Assembly: GCA_029204225.1 (NCBI GenBank)
Contig: CM055109.1
Location: 33,056,927-33,120,926 of the forward strand
DNA from: Diphasiastrum complanatum
Lineage: Eukaryota; Streptophyta; Lycopodiopsida; Lycopodiales; Lycopodiaceae
Direction of reading: 5' to 3'
DNA length: 64,000 nt
The position numbers and the translations under genes were made by a program. Each line of letters starts with the position of its first letter. Within the stretch, counting starts at the first letter, position 1. Shown here piece by piece: positions 11,636-22,963 of this stretch. Under the pieces are notes generated by a model that ran no database searches, was not told the origin of the DNA, and saw only the letters and a program-made list of their open reading frames with translations.

Positions 11636-14600
11636 ATGTCTTCATCTGGTTCACATTTCTTGGAGCACAGTGAGAGATTAACATCTTCCAATTATGCAAT
11701 GTGGAAGATCAGAATGGAATCATTACTGATTCTACAAGATGTAATGGACATTGTGAGTGGAGCTGAAGAAGAACCTACTGCACCTAATGAAGTTGCAACA
11801 TTTCACAAAAGAACTAGAATTGCCCTTCATTTCATAAAAATGAATGTAACCAATGAAGTGTTAAGAGAGATCAGAACATGCACCACTGCCAAGGAAGCTT
11901 GGGATACTCTAAAAACAATCTATTAAATCAAGAATACTTCTAGACTGCTTACACTTAGAAACCAAATATTTCTAAGTTATCAAAGAGTAGATGAGAGTGC
12001 TTCATCATATGTCATGAGAGTTAAGGATCTTCATCAAGAGTTAGCTAGTATTGGTGATGCTCTTAAGAACATTGAACTTGTTCAAGTAGTCCTAAATGGA
12101 CCTAGAGATGAGTATGACAATATTGTGTAGACTTATGCTGTCAGGGAGGATCTTCCATCCTTGGAGACACAGCAAGGTGTTCTCATCGCTGAAGAAAGAA
12201 GGCAAGAGAACAAGATGCTGAGGATCAACAAACTTTCATTGAAAGATGGTGGAGATGACAAAGCACTCTTCATCAGAGACAAGTTAAGAGGCAAGGGCAA
12301 AGGACAACAACACTTCAAGAAGGACAAAGCCAAAGAAGGTGGTGAGGATCAGTCCTCACAAGCTGTAACATCCAGTGACAAGAAGAAGTTGTCAAAGATC
12401 AAGTGTTTTTTCTGTGGCAAGAAAGGACACTATGCATCAAATTGTTTCAAGAAGAAGAACCAATCTAAGCAAGCTAACCTTACTAATGAGGATGAGTGTG
12501 AGGGTGTTGAGAGTGAAAGAGAGGATTCATTAATGATGTCTACTTTTTCATCTTTTCCTTTTAAGAATGAAGAAGTCTGGTGGATAGATAGTGGGGCTAG
12601 TTTCCATATGTCTAGTTCTAGGAACTCTTTCACTAATCTCATGCCATATCTAGGTGCAAAAAGATCAATCTATACTACTAGTGATGTAGAGTGTAGGATT
12701 GAAAGAATAGGTAGTATTCCACTACATGCATCATCATCAAAACCTTTTTGCTTACATGATGTACTTCATGTACCTAGATTGACTAAGAATCTCATTAGTG
12801 TAGGACAGTTGTTTGATAGTGGATTGGATGTCAAGTTTCAAGTTGACAAGTGTATAATCTCAAGAGAAAATGAAGTTATTGCTAGAGGATCTAAAATTGG
12901 TAAGTTGTACAAACTAGATTCTAGGGAGAGTGCTAACATTTCAGTTATTGCTTATGAGACCAAGGTTCTTCAGGAGGATCTGTGGCACAAGAGATTGGGT
13001 CATCCCAATTTCAAAGCCATGCAATCTATGGTCAAGGAAGGAAAAGCTGTTGGACTACCAAAGTCATTGTCAAAGGAGCTTCTACCTTGTGAAGCTTGTG
13101 TGCTGGCAAAATCACACAGAAGGCCTTTTCCTAGATCAAGCATCAAAACAAAGCAACCATTTGAACTAGTGCACTCTGATGTTCATTTCTCATCAACTAA
13201 GGGCAAAGGAGGAGCAAACTACTTTGTTTTCTTTGTAGATGATTATACAAGCTATTCTTGGATCTATATGCTGTCTTCAAAAGCCATGGTCTATGATGTT
13301 TTTCTTACTTTCAAAGCTTATGTAGAAAAGCAATTTTCTTTCAAGTTGAAAGCTTTGAGAAGTGATAGTGGAGGAGAATACACTTCCAATAAGTTTAAAG
13401 ACTTTTGTGAGAGAGAAGACATTCAAAGAGAGTTTTCTTGTTCATATACTCCTCAGCAAAATGGAGTTGTTGAGAGAAAAAAATAGAACTTTGTGTGAAT
13501 GTGCAAAAGCCATTAGGCTAGAAGCTTCTCTGCCTAAAGAATTTTGGGGAGAGGCAGTTGCATGTGCAAACTATCTTTGTAATAGGCTTCCAAATCTTGC
13601 AATAGGAGGAAAAACACCATTTGAGATGTTGTATAAGAAAAAGCCTAAGGTAGACCATCTTAGAATTTTTAGATGTGTATGCTTTGTGCATGTGCCTCTA
13701 GAAACTAGGAAGAAGGAAGATCCTAGTGCAGTTAAAGGATTTTTTTGTAGGATATGCATCCACTAAAAAAGCATACAAAGTATATCTTCCTTCTACTAAC
13801 AAGAATGTTGTCAGTAGAGATGTGATCTTCCATGAAGATCAGAAGTTTAACTTGGATGATGCACAGATCAAGGAGTCTCATGCAAGATCAATCATCAATC
13901 ATGATGCTGCTCAAGAGGTGGTGAGGCTGAGGCTTGAGGAGGAGCAAATTCAAGCTACCACACCAAGAAGATCTACACGAGCAAGATCTAAGCCAAGGAG
14001 GCTCACATATGATGAAGAAGGAAGACAAGTGGAAGGTGAAACTTCCAATCATGCTCTCTTCATATCAAATGAAGAGCCTAAAGATGTCCAAGAAGCACTT
14101 CAATCCAAGATGTGGGTTGAAGCAATGACCCAAGAGTTTGAAGCCTTGATGTCAAACAACACACGGGAGCTTGTGGAGCCACCAAACAACATGCATGTGA
14201 TTGGATGTAAGTGGGTATTCAGAATCAAGTATAATCATGATGGATCTATCAATAAGTATAAAACAAGACTTTGTGCCAAAGGCTACTCATAGATCAAAGG
14301 TCTTGACTATGAAGACACCTTTGCACCAGTTGCAAAGATGGTAACAATCCGAATACTTATATCTCTTGCATGTTTTCACAATTGGAGTATGTTCCAGCTT
14401 GATGTTTCTAATGCATTTCTCAATGGTTACCTTGAGGAGGAGATTTACATGGAGCACCCTCCAGGTTTTGTGAAAGAAGGTGATGAATCAAAAGTTTGTC
14501 TTTTGTTCAAAAGTCTCTATGGACTGAAACAAGCACCAAGGTCTTGGTATGCAAGGCTCAACTCCTATCTCATATCACTCAGATTTTGTCTAAGTGGGTA

Positions 14601-15883
14601 TCATAAGTTTGTAGATAACTTTGTAATTATACTTCTCATCTATGTAGATGATATCATTATGTCTTCATTATCTGATTCCATAGGATCAGAGATATTAGAG
14701 AGAGTGAAAGCCATTCAAAAGATAGAGATAGTTTTTTAATCTGTAACTAGCTAAGTAAGATCACTACACACAGTGCAGTATTATTGTGAATCATTCTTGG
14801 GCACAAGATTGTAATCTGATCATTGTATTCACAATTGCTTAGTTCAGATTCTCTATTCTTCTAATGTGTATTGCACTACGAATGCTTGTTGATTGTTTTC
14901 TTTCTCTATTGACACACACTCAATTAAGAATGTCTAATTTGTGGAAATAATGAGAAGCTAGTTGAAGAAACTAAGCATGCACTTGGTACTGAGTTTAAGA
15001 TGCAGGACTTAGGAGTTCTTCACTATATTCTAGGCCTTGAAATAGATTTTTGGAAAGGTCATGCATTTATAAGCCAAAGTAGATATGCACTTTCCATGCT
15101 CAAGAAATTCCAGATGAAAAATTGTAAAGGCATAGATACACCTATGGAGCACACTGTAAAAGTTCCTATGAAAGATGATGAAAAATCCTTTGAGGACATC
15201 ACTCTTTCTAGGAGTCTTATTGGCTCACTTATTTGGTTAACAATGACTAGGCCTGATCTAAGCTTTTGTGTTCATAAGCTAAGTCAACACATGCAGGATC
15301 CAAAGTTATATCACTGGAAGTTGGCTAAAAAAATCTTGAGGTATATATCTTCTACCTTAGATTTTGGACTATTCTACAAGGGAGAAGATCTGACTTTGAT
15401 TACTTTTTCAGATTTAGATTTTGCAGGAGACAAGTTAGATAGAAAATCCACAAGTGCTTACACCATATTTCTTGGAGGAAACTTGGTTTTTTGGCTATCA
15501 AAGAAGCAGAACACTATTTCCTTATCATCCTGTGAAGCTGAGTACAAGTATCTTACAACCACAACAAAGGAGGTTTTATGGATCAAAAGCTACTTTTGGA
15601 GCCAAAGTGTTATGCAGATGAAGATTTTCCAATTATCAAGAATGACAACATTTCTGTTCAAGCTCTTGCAGATAACCCAGTTTTCCATGCAAGGAGCAAA
15701 CACATTGAAGTAGCTCATCATTTTGTAAGAGAAAAAGTCATTGGGAGAGAGATCTCACTGGAGCATATTGATTCTACAAATTGTGTTGCAAATCTTCTCA
15801 TCAAGCCACTACTCAAGAATGTCTTTATCAAGATGAGGTCTAACCTTGGCCTAATTTCGAAGTCTATATTGATAGGAACATAA
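11636..15883 (+). pseudogene. Copia 3 gag-pol polyprotein, disrupted
   Basis: Gag starts at ATG 11636 (MSSSGSHFLEHSERL, then SSNYAMWKIRMESLL). The CCHC knuckle CFFCGKKGHYASNC is near 12405. Protease WWIDSGASFHMS is near 12580, the integrase finger near 12980-13110 and the integrase core to about 13470. RT includes CKWVFRIKYNHDG and YVDDII (about 14640). RNase H covers about 15330-15850. Lesions: stops at 11924-11926 and 12128-12130, an extra A in the run at 13476-13482, an extra T in the run at 13740-13746, a stop at 14290-14292, the insertion at 14665-14929 inside RT, and a frameshift near 15590. The long 441-residue open stretch (12161-13486) shows decay is moderate. The YVDD catalytic pair is still present. 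Confidence 0.93.
14665..14929. mobile_element. 265-bp insertion in Copia 3 RT with 6-bp duplication
   Basis: ATGTCT is present on both sides (14659-14664 and 14930-14935). The RT code runs up to the first copy and resumes with GNNEKLVEE soon after the second. The insert begins TCATTATCTG and ends TCAATTAAGA, with no clear terminal inverted repeat and no long poly(A). Read as a GT-AG intron it does not restore the frame, so a transposition-type insertion is more likely. Its class is unknown. Confidence 0.6.
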
Positions 15884-15897
15884 ATTTTAGGGAGGAG

Positions 15898-16628
15898 TGT
15901 GAAGATTATCAAAATACTATCTTCCTATCTCGAGTTTGGGGCCATGTCCATGGTTATTTTCACTAAACTTCATGTTGTACATAAAAGGTATGTGAATTGA
16001 GCACATAACCTTCTAGTATAGGTTGGATTTGAGTTAGGTACATTCAATTTTGATGACATGCAGAAGTTTAGATAGCATGCAATGTCATATTGTATGCATG
16101 CAAGCCACATGCAATCAGTGCATGCAACATACAAAGTGGTTTCTGTGATCTACACATGTCTAGGCAGTTTTATGAGTTGACATGCAGTACATGCAACATC
16201 CATGCATGCAGTTACACATGTGGATCTCTAGTAGGTGAATTAGTTTAGTTAAGTGGACTTTCCATGCAACTCCACTGTAGAAATTCGAGTCTCTCTCATG
16301 TAGGGAAAGCTTGGCATGTTTTGCCATATTGTGAATAATGAGGTTTTGGTGTTTTGGACTCATTATCTCTCTACCCGAGTTTTCCATCATTGATTTTCTC
16401 TCTCTACCCTGAGAGCAAACTGTTTTTCTCATACTGAGCACTTAGAATTATTTTTGACATTCAATTATCATAGTGAGAAGTTAGATTTTTTCATCAGATG
16501 TATGTCATTGTGCTCTTGTCATAGATTTTTCAAGTATATTGTTCTCTGATCAATCTTGTGCAATCACAACACCTCAGTAAGATCATGTAGGGTGTGTGGT
16601 GGAGTTCACACGTGCTAAAAACTTCACA
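15898..16628 (+). repeat. 3' LTR of Copia element 3
   Basis: 731 bp pairing with 10143-10873. The CATGCA cluster persists at 16057-16268, with one site lost to a G-to-A change. TTTGG follows. Confidence 0.95.
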
Positions 16629-17373
16629 TTTGGGTGTAATAGAATTCGTAGACTGGACTAGAAATCGTGGACAGACTGATAAATCTGAATACCATATTCG
16701 CGAATTCTGATAGGGAACTTATATTATAAAAATATTGATTTCTGTATTTCGTAAAAAAATTTCAAAGAATAGAATTCGTAGAGGGTGTTTTTCAAGGTTT
16801 TATACTGTGGGTGATTTTGTGGTAGGATCTGCGATTTTTGAAACGAAAGTTTTGTTGACAGACAAGAGAATTAGTGAAAAAAGTACTTATCTGACAAACA
16901 ACAGGCTAAATATCTGAAATAGAATTCGCAAAGCTACTAGAGTACTGATCTTGCATAGATCTAGCCTCAGTAGGACCGGCGAATTTTAATACAAAGATTT
17001 GGTTGACAATCAGAGGGTTTTGAGAGTAATATAGTCTAATTTTTGAAAATCTAGACAGGGTCAGAATTCGTGGAGGTGATAGAATGAAGGATCGGGGTCT
17101 GTTATGGCTGCAGATAGCTCGACGAATTCTGATATACTTGATTGGTTGAAAAAAATGTCATCTGGGTCACTTCTTTAAGAGAAATTGCCCAAGTTGATAC
17201 TTTTGTTGCTTCCCTCCGGCTTGATGGGTTGCTCAGCAGCTCATTTAGGACCTGAAGAGAAGTCTTGTGTGAAGAAAAAAACAGACAAGCATACATACAA
17301 GCACGTTAGAAATGAAAAAGAAAAACAAGAAGGCTAGGTAGATAAACTTAGAAAATGGCAATGACGCCAATTT
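16629..17373 (-). other. Gypsy 5' leader with repeated GAATTC motifs and primer site
   Basis: Minus-strand leader of the gypsy element between gag (cut by Copia 3) and its LTR. Six GAATTC sites occur in about 490 bp (16642, 16703, 16772, 16922, 17064, 17124), usually within (A/C)GAATTC(T/G). The primer site is the complement of GGCAATGACGCCA at 17357-17369. This resembles the tRNA-Asp-type gypsy site TGGCGCCGTTGCC with two transitions. No coding sequence is recognised in this leader. Confidence 0.65.
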
Positions 17374-18500
17374 TGGAAGTATTTCTACTCTTCTACGGTG
17401 GCTAGGTCTAATGAAGAGTTCGTGCGTAGTATAGTGGTAGACCGGTCGTCCACCTTTTAATTTCTACACAAAGATTTCAACTGGAAATAAAAACATAAAC
17501 AATGGAGAGCACCAAGGCTTCCCAACTGGTACTCAAACATAAATTAAACTAAGCTTGGCTAAGGCTTTCCCAACTAGCCAAGATCAACAGAATAACAAAC
17601 TCTTGCTAAGGCTTTCCCAACTAGCAAGATGACTAAACCAAATCCTAATTAACACCCAAAAAGGATTTGGAAACAAGATTGCGGCTGATACTAAGCATCA
17701 AACAAATAGAAGCATGAAAATAAAACCTGTGAAAATGAAGCAAGAGGAGGCCCGAGCATCTTCCCTCAAGCTATGCACCTTCCCAAAGGGAACACAATAA
17801 AAATAAAAGACAATCTCAAGAGAGAGCAATTTAGCATAATCTTAAAGTGTTATTTACAAGGACAAAATGCCTCTCTTCTTATAGCAAGAAGGGCCTTCCA
17901 TAAGCATCCACTAGCTTATGGGATTAGTATCTAAACTAGCCATTCTAAGGCTTTCTAACTTCTAGCTTAGAGCTTAGGACTTTAGAATTTCTAACTTAAG
18001 GTAGCTTAAGATAACTTAGAATCTTTCTAAATTTAAGTTTTCTTAAGTCTAAGTTCTAAGTCTATTAAGTTTAAGTTGTTTTATTTATTTAAGCTTCTAT
18101 CCATGGACTTACAAAGCACATGCCATAGTAGAAATTTTCTTTGTCATTTACTCATACGTGGACTTACAATACACATGCCATGGAGTTTTTATTTCTTTTT
18201 TATTTTTCACTCGTTGCTAACAACTTGAGTGTTTGAGTGCATTAATATGAATGAATGTATGCTCAAGTACAATGATGGATGCAAGATTTTGATGATTGGT
18301 TGCACTAGGCAACAATGGGATGTATCAACATACATATGGATGAATGATTGCATTGAATACATGATACAATGGTGTCTCAACAAGCCAATATTCAAGTACC
18401 GGATACGTTGCCCATACCATACGAAAATCATTCACCAAAAGTTCATGAAGCCACAATTGGAGATAACGACAAAAAGTGGATGACAAATGGCTAGGAGCTA
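17374..18500 (-). repeat. Probable 5' LTR of the gypsy element (outer end approximate)
   Basis: On the minus strand the sequence just before the primer site ends CTTCCA, giving an LTR end near 17374. A TATA-like CTATAAGAAG lies near 17875. GTAGTATAGTGGTA at 17426-17439 on the plus strand matches the D-arm side of tRNA-Asp, so the element RNA carries its complement. The outer LTR end is not fixed; a TG start near 18480-18508 is plausible. No ORF in this stretch looks real. Confidence 0.5.
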
Positions 18501-18502
18501 AT

Positions 18503-19054
18503 TGTCAACCCCCTAACTGGGTGTTTTGTCACTAAAACCAACCTTATACAGACTTCAGCAAAGATCTTTTCTCTTCTCACCCTAATGGTCTTTTCTAGGT
18601 GTCTTTCTAGCTACTTGGCAAAAAGTTCAATCTTTTGTTTTTTTTTTTTTTGGTTTTTTGGTTTGTTCAATTGAAGGCAAGCAAAAAAGAAACCGTTATA
18701 AACTAATCCCAATGTATCAAACTAACTCTACAATGCAAAACTAACCCTAGACATTAAAACTATTTTTTACATCATTTGAGGAATATACATGTATTGTTGT
18801 ACGTCTTCTTTCTAGACTCATGGTTTAAATAGAGGCCGTTTGCAGAATGAGAATGCATTTCCAAAAAATCTTGGAAGCTATTGCAACACAATTATAAATA
18901 ATTTCATCTGAAAGTGATCTAACACAAATTATTTTTGAACAGAAATAATTCGAGTTTCGCGAATCGTTTGAGAGATTTTTATCAGTTTGTCACCAGAGTT
19001 CTAGCTAGAATTTGTATTGTTTGAGTGCAATTTTTCCATCAGTGGTATCAAAGC
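18503..19054 (+). repeat. LTR-like remnant ending in a tRNA-iMet-type primer site
   Basis: The segment begins TGTCAACCCC and ends CCATCA. One base later comes TGGTATCAAAGC (19043-19054), one change from the standard Copia primer site. A TATA-like TTTAAATAG lies near 18822. No gag-pol follows, so this is a solo or truncated LTR. The boundaries are tentative. Confidence 0.45.
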
Positions 19055-19637
19055 CTACCTTGTCATAGTCTGACATAGCCGAAAAGCTATTAGATCCAGG
19101 AGCCTAAGCATTCAAACAAAAAACCATTAACAAGTGAGAACACAAATTCAGGAGAGAAGCACACGAAATGGAATCCCAAAATTGTGGGAGCATCATGGAT
19201 GATGGGGTCCTGATTCTTGGAGAGGGGTGCAAAAGCGGGAGCAAAGACTTGTGGTTTGATTCACTTCGTTCCTTTCAATTTTAACCTATGCAAACTGGCT
19301 AGCCGTTAAAGTAAGAAGTTACCTTAAAGCATGCATAAAATTACTTGAGACAACCTTCTTTACACGTTTATTTGTTGGAACAACATGTAGTAGAGTCGTT
19401 AAATCTAAATTACAAAAGACTTCATAAGGTACAATTGTACCAATCACATTTGATATGAACCCAATAAGTCCAACCAAAAACAATATTATCAGAAAAGTCA
19501 TCAATAGAGCCAAAAATATATAATAAAGTCTCGACATAAAACTTATTGATACTCTCTCAGTCGAAATTTTCAAGCAAACTTAGGAGTTAACCTTTTAACC
19601 ATGTCCGAGAGTAGCATTGGAAGTAGCTTGATGCATT

Positions 19638-19641
<4 letters not shown>
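19055..19641. other. No gene recognised
   Basis: AT-rich sequence after the LTR remnant. Short ORFs here have no recognisable similarity and look like chance. Confidence 0.4.

Positions 19642-19727
<86 letters not shown>
19642..19727. repeat. (GA)n microsatellite
   Basis: About 86 bp of uninterrupted GA. No LINE 3' end is recognisable beside it, unlike the TC tracts after 38,000. Confidence 0.95.
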
Positions 19728-19731
<4 letters not shown>

Positions 19732-20031
19732 CATCAACACGCATCAAGTCTACAACCTCTTACAAATTCACATATCTCTTGGCCAAAATACTTAAAATTG
19801 GAAAGCTAGTATATTGATTGACATGTCTTGATTTTAGTTAGGGATGCACACAACTGTATTTTTAACAATATCAAAATCAAGATAAAAAATCCTATTTTTA
19901 AGTTCCAAAATCTTGTGCACAAGTTTACTAGACTATTGATTCACCAGCCAACCATAAGATGAATTATTGCCCAAGATCACACATCATCTACTTTTATGAT
20001 ATGATAAATAGTGATCAATGCTAGAAATTAA

Positions 20032-20971
20032 CACTAGAGTTGTTTTCAGCACATTTTTGTGTGTGCGCACAAAAGTGCGCACAAAACCCTTGGTCACTTG
20101 ACAAAACATCATGCCATCAGATAATTGAAATTTCAATCTTTCAATTGTATGTGAAGAAGACTTGACTCTTCATTGTGTTATTGGAAGACTTAAATTTTTT
20201 TGCTCTCAATTGATGGCAATTTACCCCAAAACTTCAATTTTCAACATTGTTCAGCATTTCAAATTGATATCTTTAGGTGCACGTATAATTTTCTATGGTC
20301 ATAAAGGATTTTTGAAAGTAGACAGCCAAAGAAAGAGTTGTAAAAACCACCTTCAAAAGAGCTGAAACTTTCTAGCATCTTTCAGAATTTTGAATACTTT
20401 TTCAGCATTTGACATGGATAACTATAGATGCACATATCCATTTCTACATAACTCCAAATTGAAAAAAAAATTACAGCCATGTTTCTATGGTCATATAATA
20501 CTTTTAAAGTAAAAAAACCAAAAAATATATTGTTAAAATCATGGTATTATACACTCACATATGATATTTCCAATTTTGGTGATTTTTATCAGCACTTAAA
20601 AGGGTAACTTTGAATGCACGTATCTATCTCTATAAATCTCCAAATTCAATTTTTTTTAACAGGCATGTTTCTATAATCATATAAGATTTTTTAGAGTAGA
20701 CAGACTACAAATTAAATATAAAATTCACAACAATGTAATCTTATATAAAAAAATATCAAAGTTTCATCAATACCCCCACATGTTTGACACATCATATCTT
20801 ACATATAAGTTGCTCAAAATGAAGATCTCAAAAATTTTTTTATCAAAAATGTATATATGAATTACACATGTGAAAGGATTTGATGTGATTCATCATAGTT
20901 TATGAGATATGTTTTTTTGAATAAGTGCTTAAAATGCACACTTTTGTGTGCATTTTGTGACAACTCTAGTG
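20032..20971. mobile_element. 940-bp non-autonomous TIR element flanked by TTAA
   Basis: The ends CACTAGAGTTGT and ACAACTCTAGTG are perfect 12-bp inverted repeats. They extend imperfectly for about 40 bp (both then contain CACA/TGTG-rich sequence). TTAA flanks both sides (20028-20031 and 20972-20975). No transposase is encoded. Three degenerate internal copies of a 100-130-bp unit containing GCAC(G/A)TAT and (A/C)TATGGTCATA begin near 20245, 20390 and 20570. The TTAA duplication fits a piggyBac-like element and the CACTA start fits a CACTA-type end, but the 3-bp duplication expected of CACTA does not match. Superfamily is left open. Confidence 0.7.
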
Positions 20972-20975
20972 TTAA

Positions 20976-22159
20976 ACATAAACTAAAAAAAAGACCTAAA
21001 ACTAGTAACCTAATTTTGATGTAGACCTAATATATGAGAACAAAATTAGTCATGAATAAAAATATATATCCTCAACAAAAAGGATTGTCTTTGTAGAATG
21101 TACTACATTGTTTTATGCAAACAAAGCAAAGAGTACCCCAACCACTCTTTTGCTTATTCAAAAAGCTTTAAGAAAACAATATACAAATAGCTACTATGTA
21201 TGTAGTCAATCTTGGCGTGGACAAGGTACAAAAAGTGGCACTTTGTATATTCTTTCTAAAAAAATGACACTTCAAATGTTGTTACTAAATTATATGGATC
21301 AACTAGAAAAGTTTAGCATACCATGAAGAGATAATGCATTGTAAGACAAGTTACCAAGTTATTTGAACCTTTTTAACTTTCTAAATGCCTTAAGGTAATT
21401 GTCTACCTATGATTTAAGCACATGGGAATCCTCCCTCATTTCTTAAAAAAATTCGTGAAACACTTTTTACAAGCAATGGATACTACAATTTACTCTCATG
21501 TCAACACCTACCATTCACCAAGTTACACTTTGCAACCAACATGTCCATGGAAATACTAATACTATCAAATTTTGTTTGAATGTTGTTTTAAGGCTTTTGT
21601 TTCCTAGCATCTCGACTTTTGAAAAGTGTGAAGGGCCAACTTTCGAATCAAACGACGTCCCGTATCTCTCCAAGTTTTTTAAACAAGATATGTTCCATGC
21701 TACTTGATAAAAAGATGAATATTTTCCACATTTTTCTCCTAAAGGAGATTATGTGATGTTATTTTATAAAGAGATGATCATCTAGGAACTATGTTCTCAA
21801 GTTGTTGCTCAGTGGGAAGAGGGGGCTCAGTCACCAAAATTGAGAAATCGGAAATCAGATGGTTAAGGTTAAGGGTTTTTACAAAGTGAAAAATTAAGAG
21901 GGCCAATGACAAGGGAGAAAGGAAGTATGGCTTGATGACCAAAGACCAAAAACTGAAATAGCTATGGGTCTCCTAATAGCCAAAATGGGCAAAATCAACA
22001 AGGGGCCTTATTAAGTAGCTCAAAAGGAAAAACACATGGCACTAGACATGAGGCCAAACCTATTAGCCACATGTCAAAAAGGCCAAATGAGCTTTAATGT
22101 GTAACAAGCCTCCAAATCGTACAACCAATCTTTATAGGAAGACAACCATTTTTGTTTTA
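20976..22159. other. No gene recognised
   Basis: AT-rich intergenic DNA with only short, featureless ORFs. Confidence 0.4.
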
Positions 22160-22515
22160 GCAACAAATAATAGTAGATAATGGGATTAAAGCTCAAAGCT
22201 TATAGACAAGTGTAAAGGATAGGATTTTCAATTTTTACTGCCAAAATCTATGATCACTTGTTGAGCTACCATAAAACTCAGTTGTGCTATATATAACCCT
22301 TACCATGAAAATTGTGTTGGCTTATCGTCCGTTTTTTTTTAGCAACATAAAATGATAGATAATGGGATTAAACTCAAAGCTTATAGACAAGTGTAAAAGA
22401 TAGGGCTTTTACTTTTGAGTGCCAAAAGCTACCTTCACTTGTCAAACTACCATAAAAGATCAGTTGTGCTATGTACACACGCTTGTCCTGAACTTTGTAT
22501 GGGCTTATTATTAAC
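22160..22515. repeat. Diverged tandem duplication, about 180 bp per unit
   Basis: Two neighbouring copies share GATAATGGGATTAAA, CTTATAGACAAGTGTAAA, CTACCATAAA and CAGTTGTGCTAT in the same order, starting near 22160 and 22340. Confidence 0.75.
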
Positions 22516-22605
22516 ATAGCTAGTTCTATGCATTTAGAAGCAATATGTATGTTCATTCAAATGCTTGATGAAAGTTAGAAAGTTGGAAAAAAAATACCTA
22601 AATTT

Positions 22606-22880
22606 TGCCTTCAAAAGCCTTGCAAAATTTTACGCTTTTTGAATGAATTCAGTGTCCATGTTAACCACTTGAAAAGCCCAACTACATTTTAAAAATCAAT
22701 TGCAAGCTAGAGATCTTGAAGGAGGACATGTATAATATTTTGAATTTTCCTTCAAAGGCCTAGGCAATATTCCATGGTTTTCAAATGAATTTGGTGTCCA
22801 TGTTAACCACTTCAAAAGCCCAATTGCATTTCTAAAATCAATTGCAAGTTAAAGGTCTTGAAGAAGGACATGGATAATAA
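22606..22880. repeat. Tandem duplication of host-gene 3' end, about 142 bp per unit
   Basis: Units near 22606-22735 and 22744-22880 share TGTCCATGTTAACCACTT, AAAAGCCCAA and AATCAATTGCAAG. The second unit includes the last codons and stop of the DUF726-like gene (exon 22838-22963), so the repeat duplicates its 3' end. Confidence 0.7.
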
Positions 22881-22963
22881 TTGTCAACATCGATCACAGG
22901 CAAGATTGTTTGAATAGTGGACACGTAAGAGGAATGTCCATCGACAAATTCTGTTATATCTAC
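22838..22963 (-). CDS. DUF726-like gene last exon
   Basis: 126 bp after acceptor ATTGCAG, encoding VDITEFVDGHSSYVSTIQTI, then VDNYYP and a short tail to TGA. VDGHSSY contains the conserved His expected late in the hydrolase fold. Confidence 0.87.
   Translation of the reverse strand, partial: VDITEFVDGHSSYVSTIQTILPVIDVDNYYPCPSSRPLTCN

Larger units (their letters stand above)
10143..16628 (+). mobile_element. Copia element 3, complete with two LTRs and TSD
   Basis: A complete 6486-bp Copia element inserted in the gypsy leader/gag region. The LTRs are 10143-10873 and 15898-16628, each 731 bp. The target duplication TTTGG is at 10138-10142 and 16629-16633. The primer site is 10874-10885 and the polypurine tract AGGGAGGAG is 15889-15897. 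By eye there are about 28 LTR differences (near 3.8%, mostly transitions), so it is older than Copia 2. Its RT is itself interrupted by a 265-bp insertion. Gag-pol is broken in several places. Confidence 0.97.

Noticed and set aside
14661-14928. Reading the Copia 3 RT interruption as a GT-AG intron
   Set aside because: Splicing it out does not restore the RT frame, and a 6-bp direct duplication flanks the insert.
17426-17460. Possible tRNA gene (GTAGTATAGTGGTA)
   Set aside because: Only the D-arm side is present; there is no anticodon arm, T-arm box or acceptor pairing, and it sits in a gypsy LTR near the primer site.
19601-19795. ORF with a long Arg-Glu repeat
   Set aside because: It is only the (GA)n microsatellite read through; there is no coding context.
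20032-20971. Calling the TIR element a standard CACTA transposon
   Set aside because: The 3-bp flanks TAA and TTA do not match; only a TTAA duplication does.
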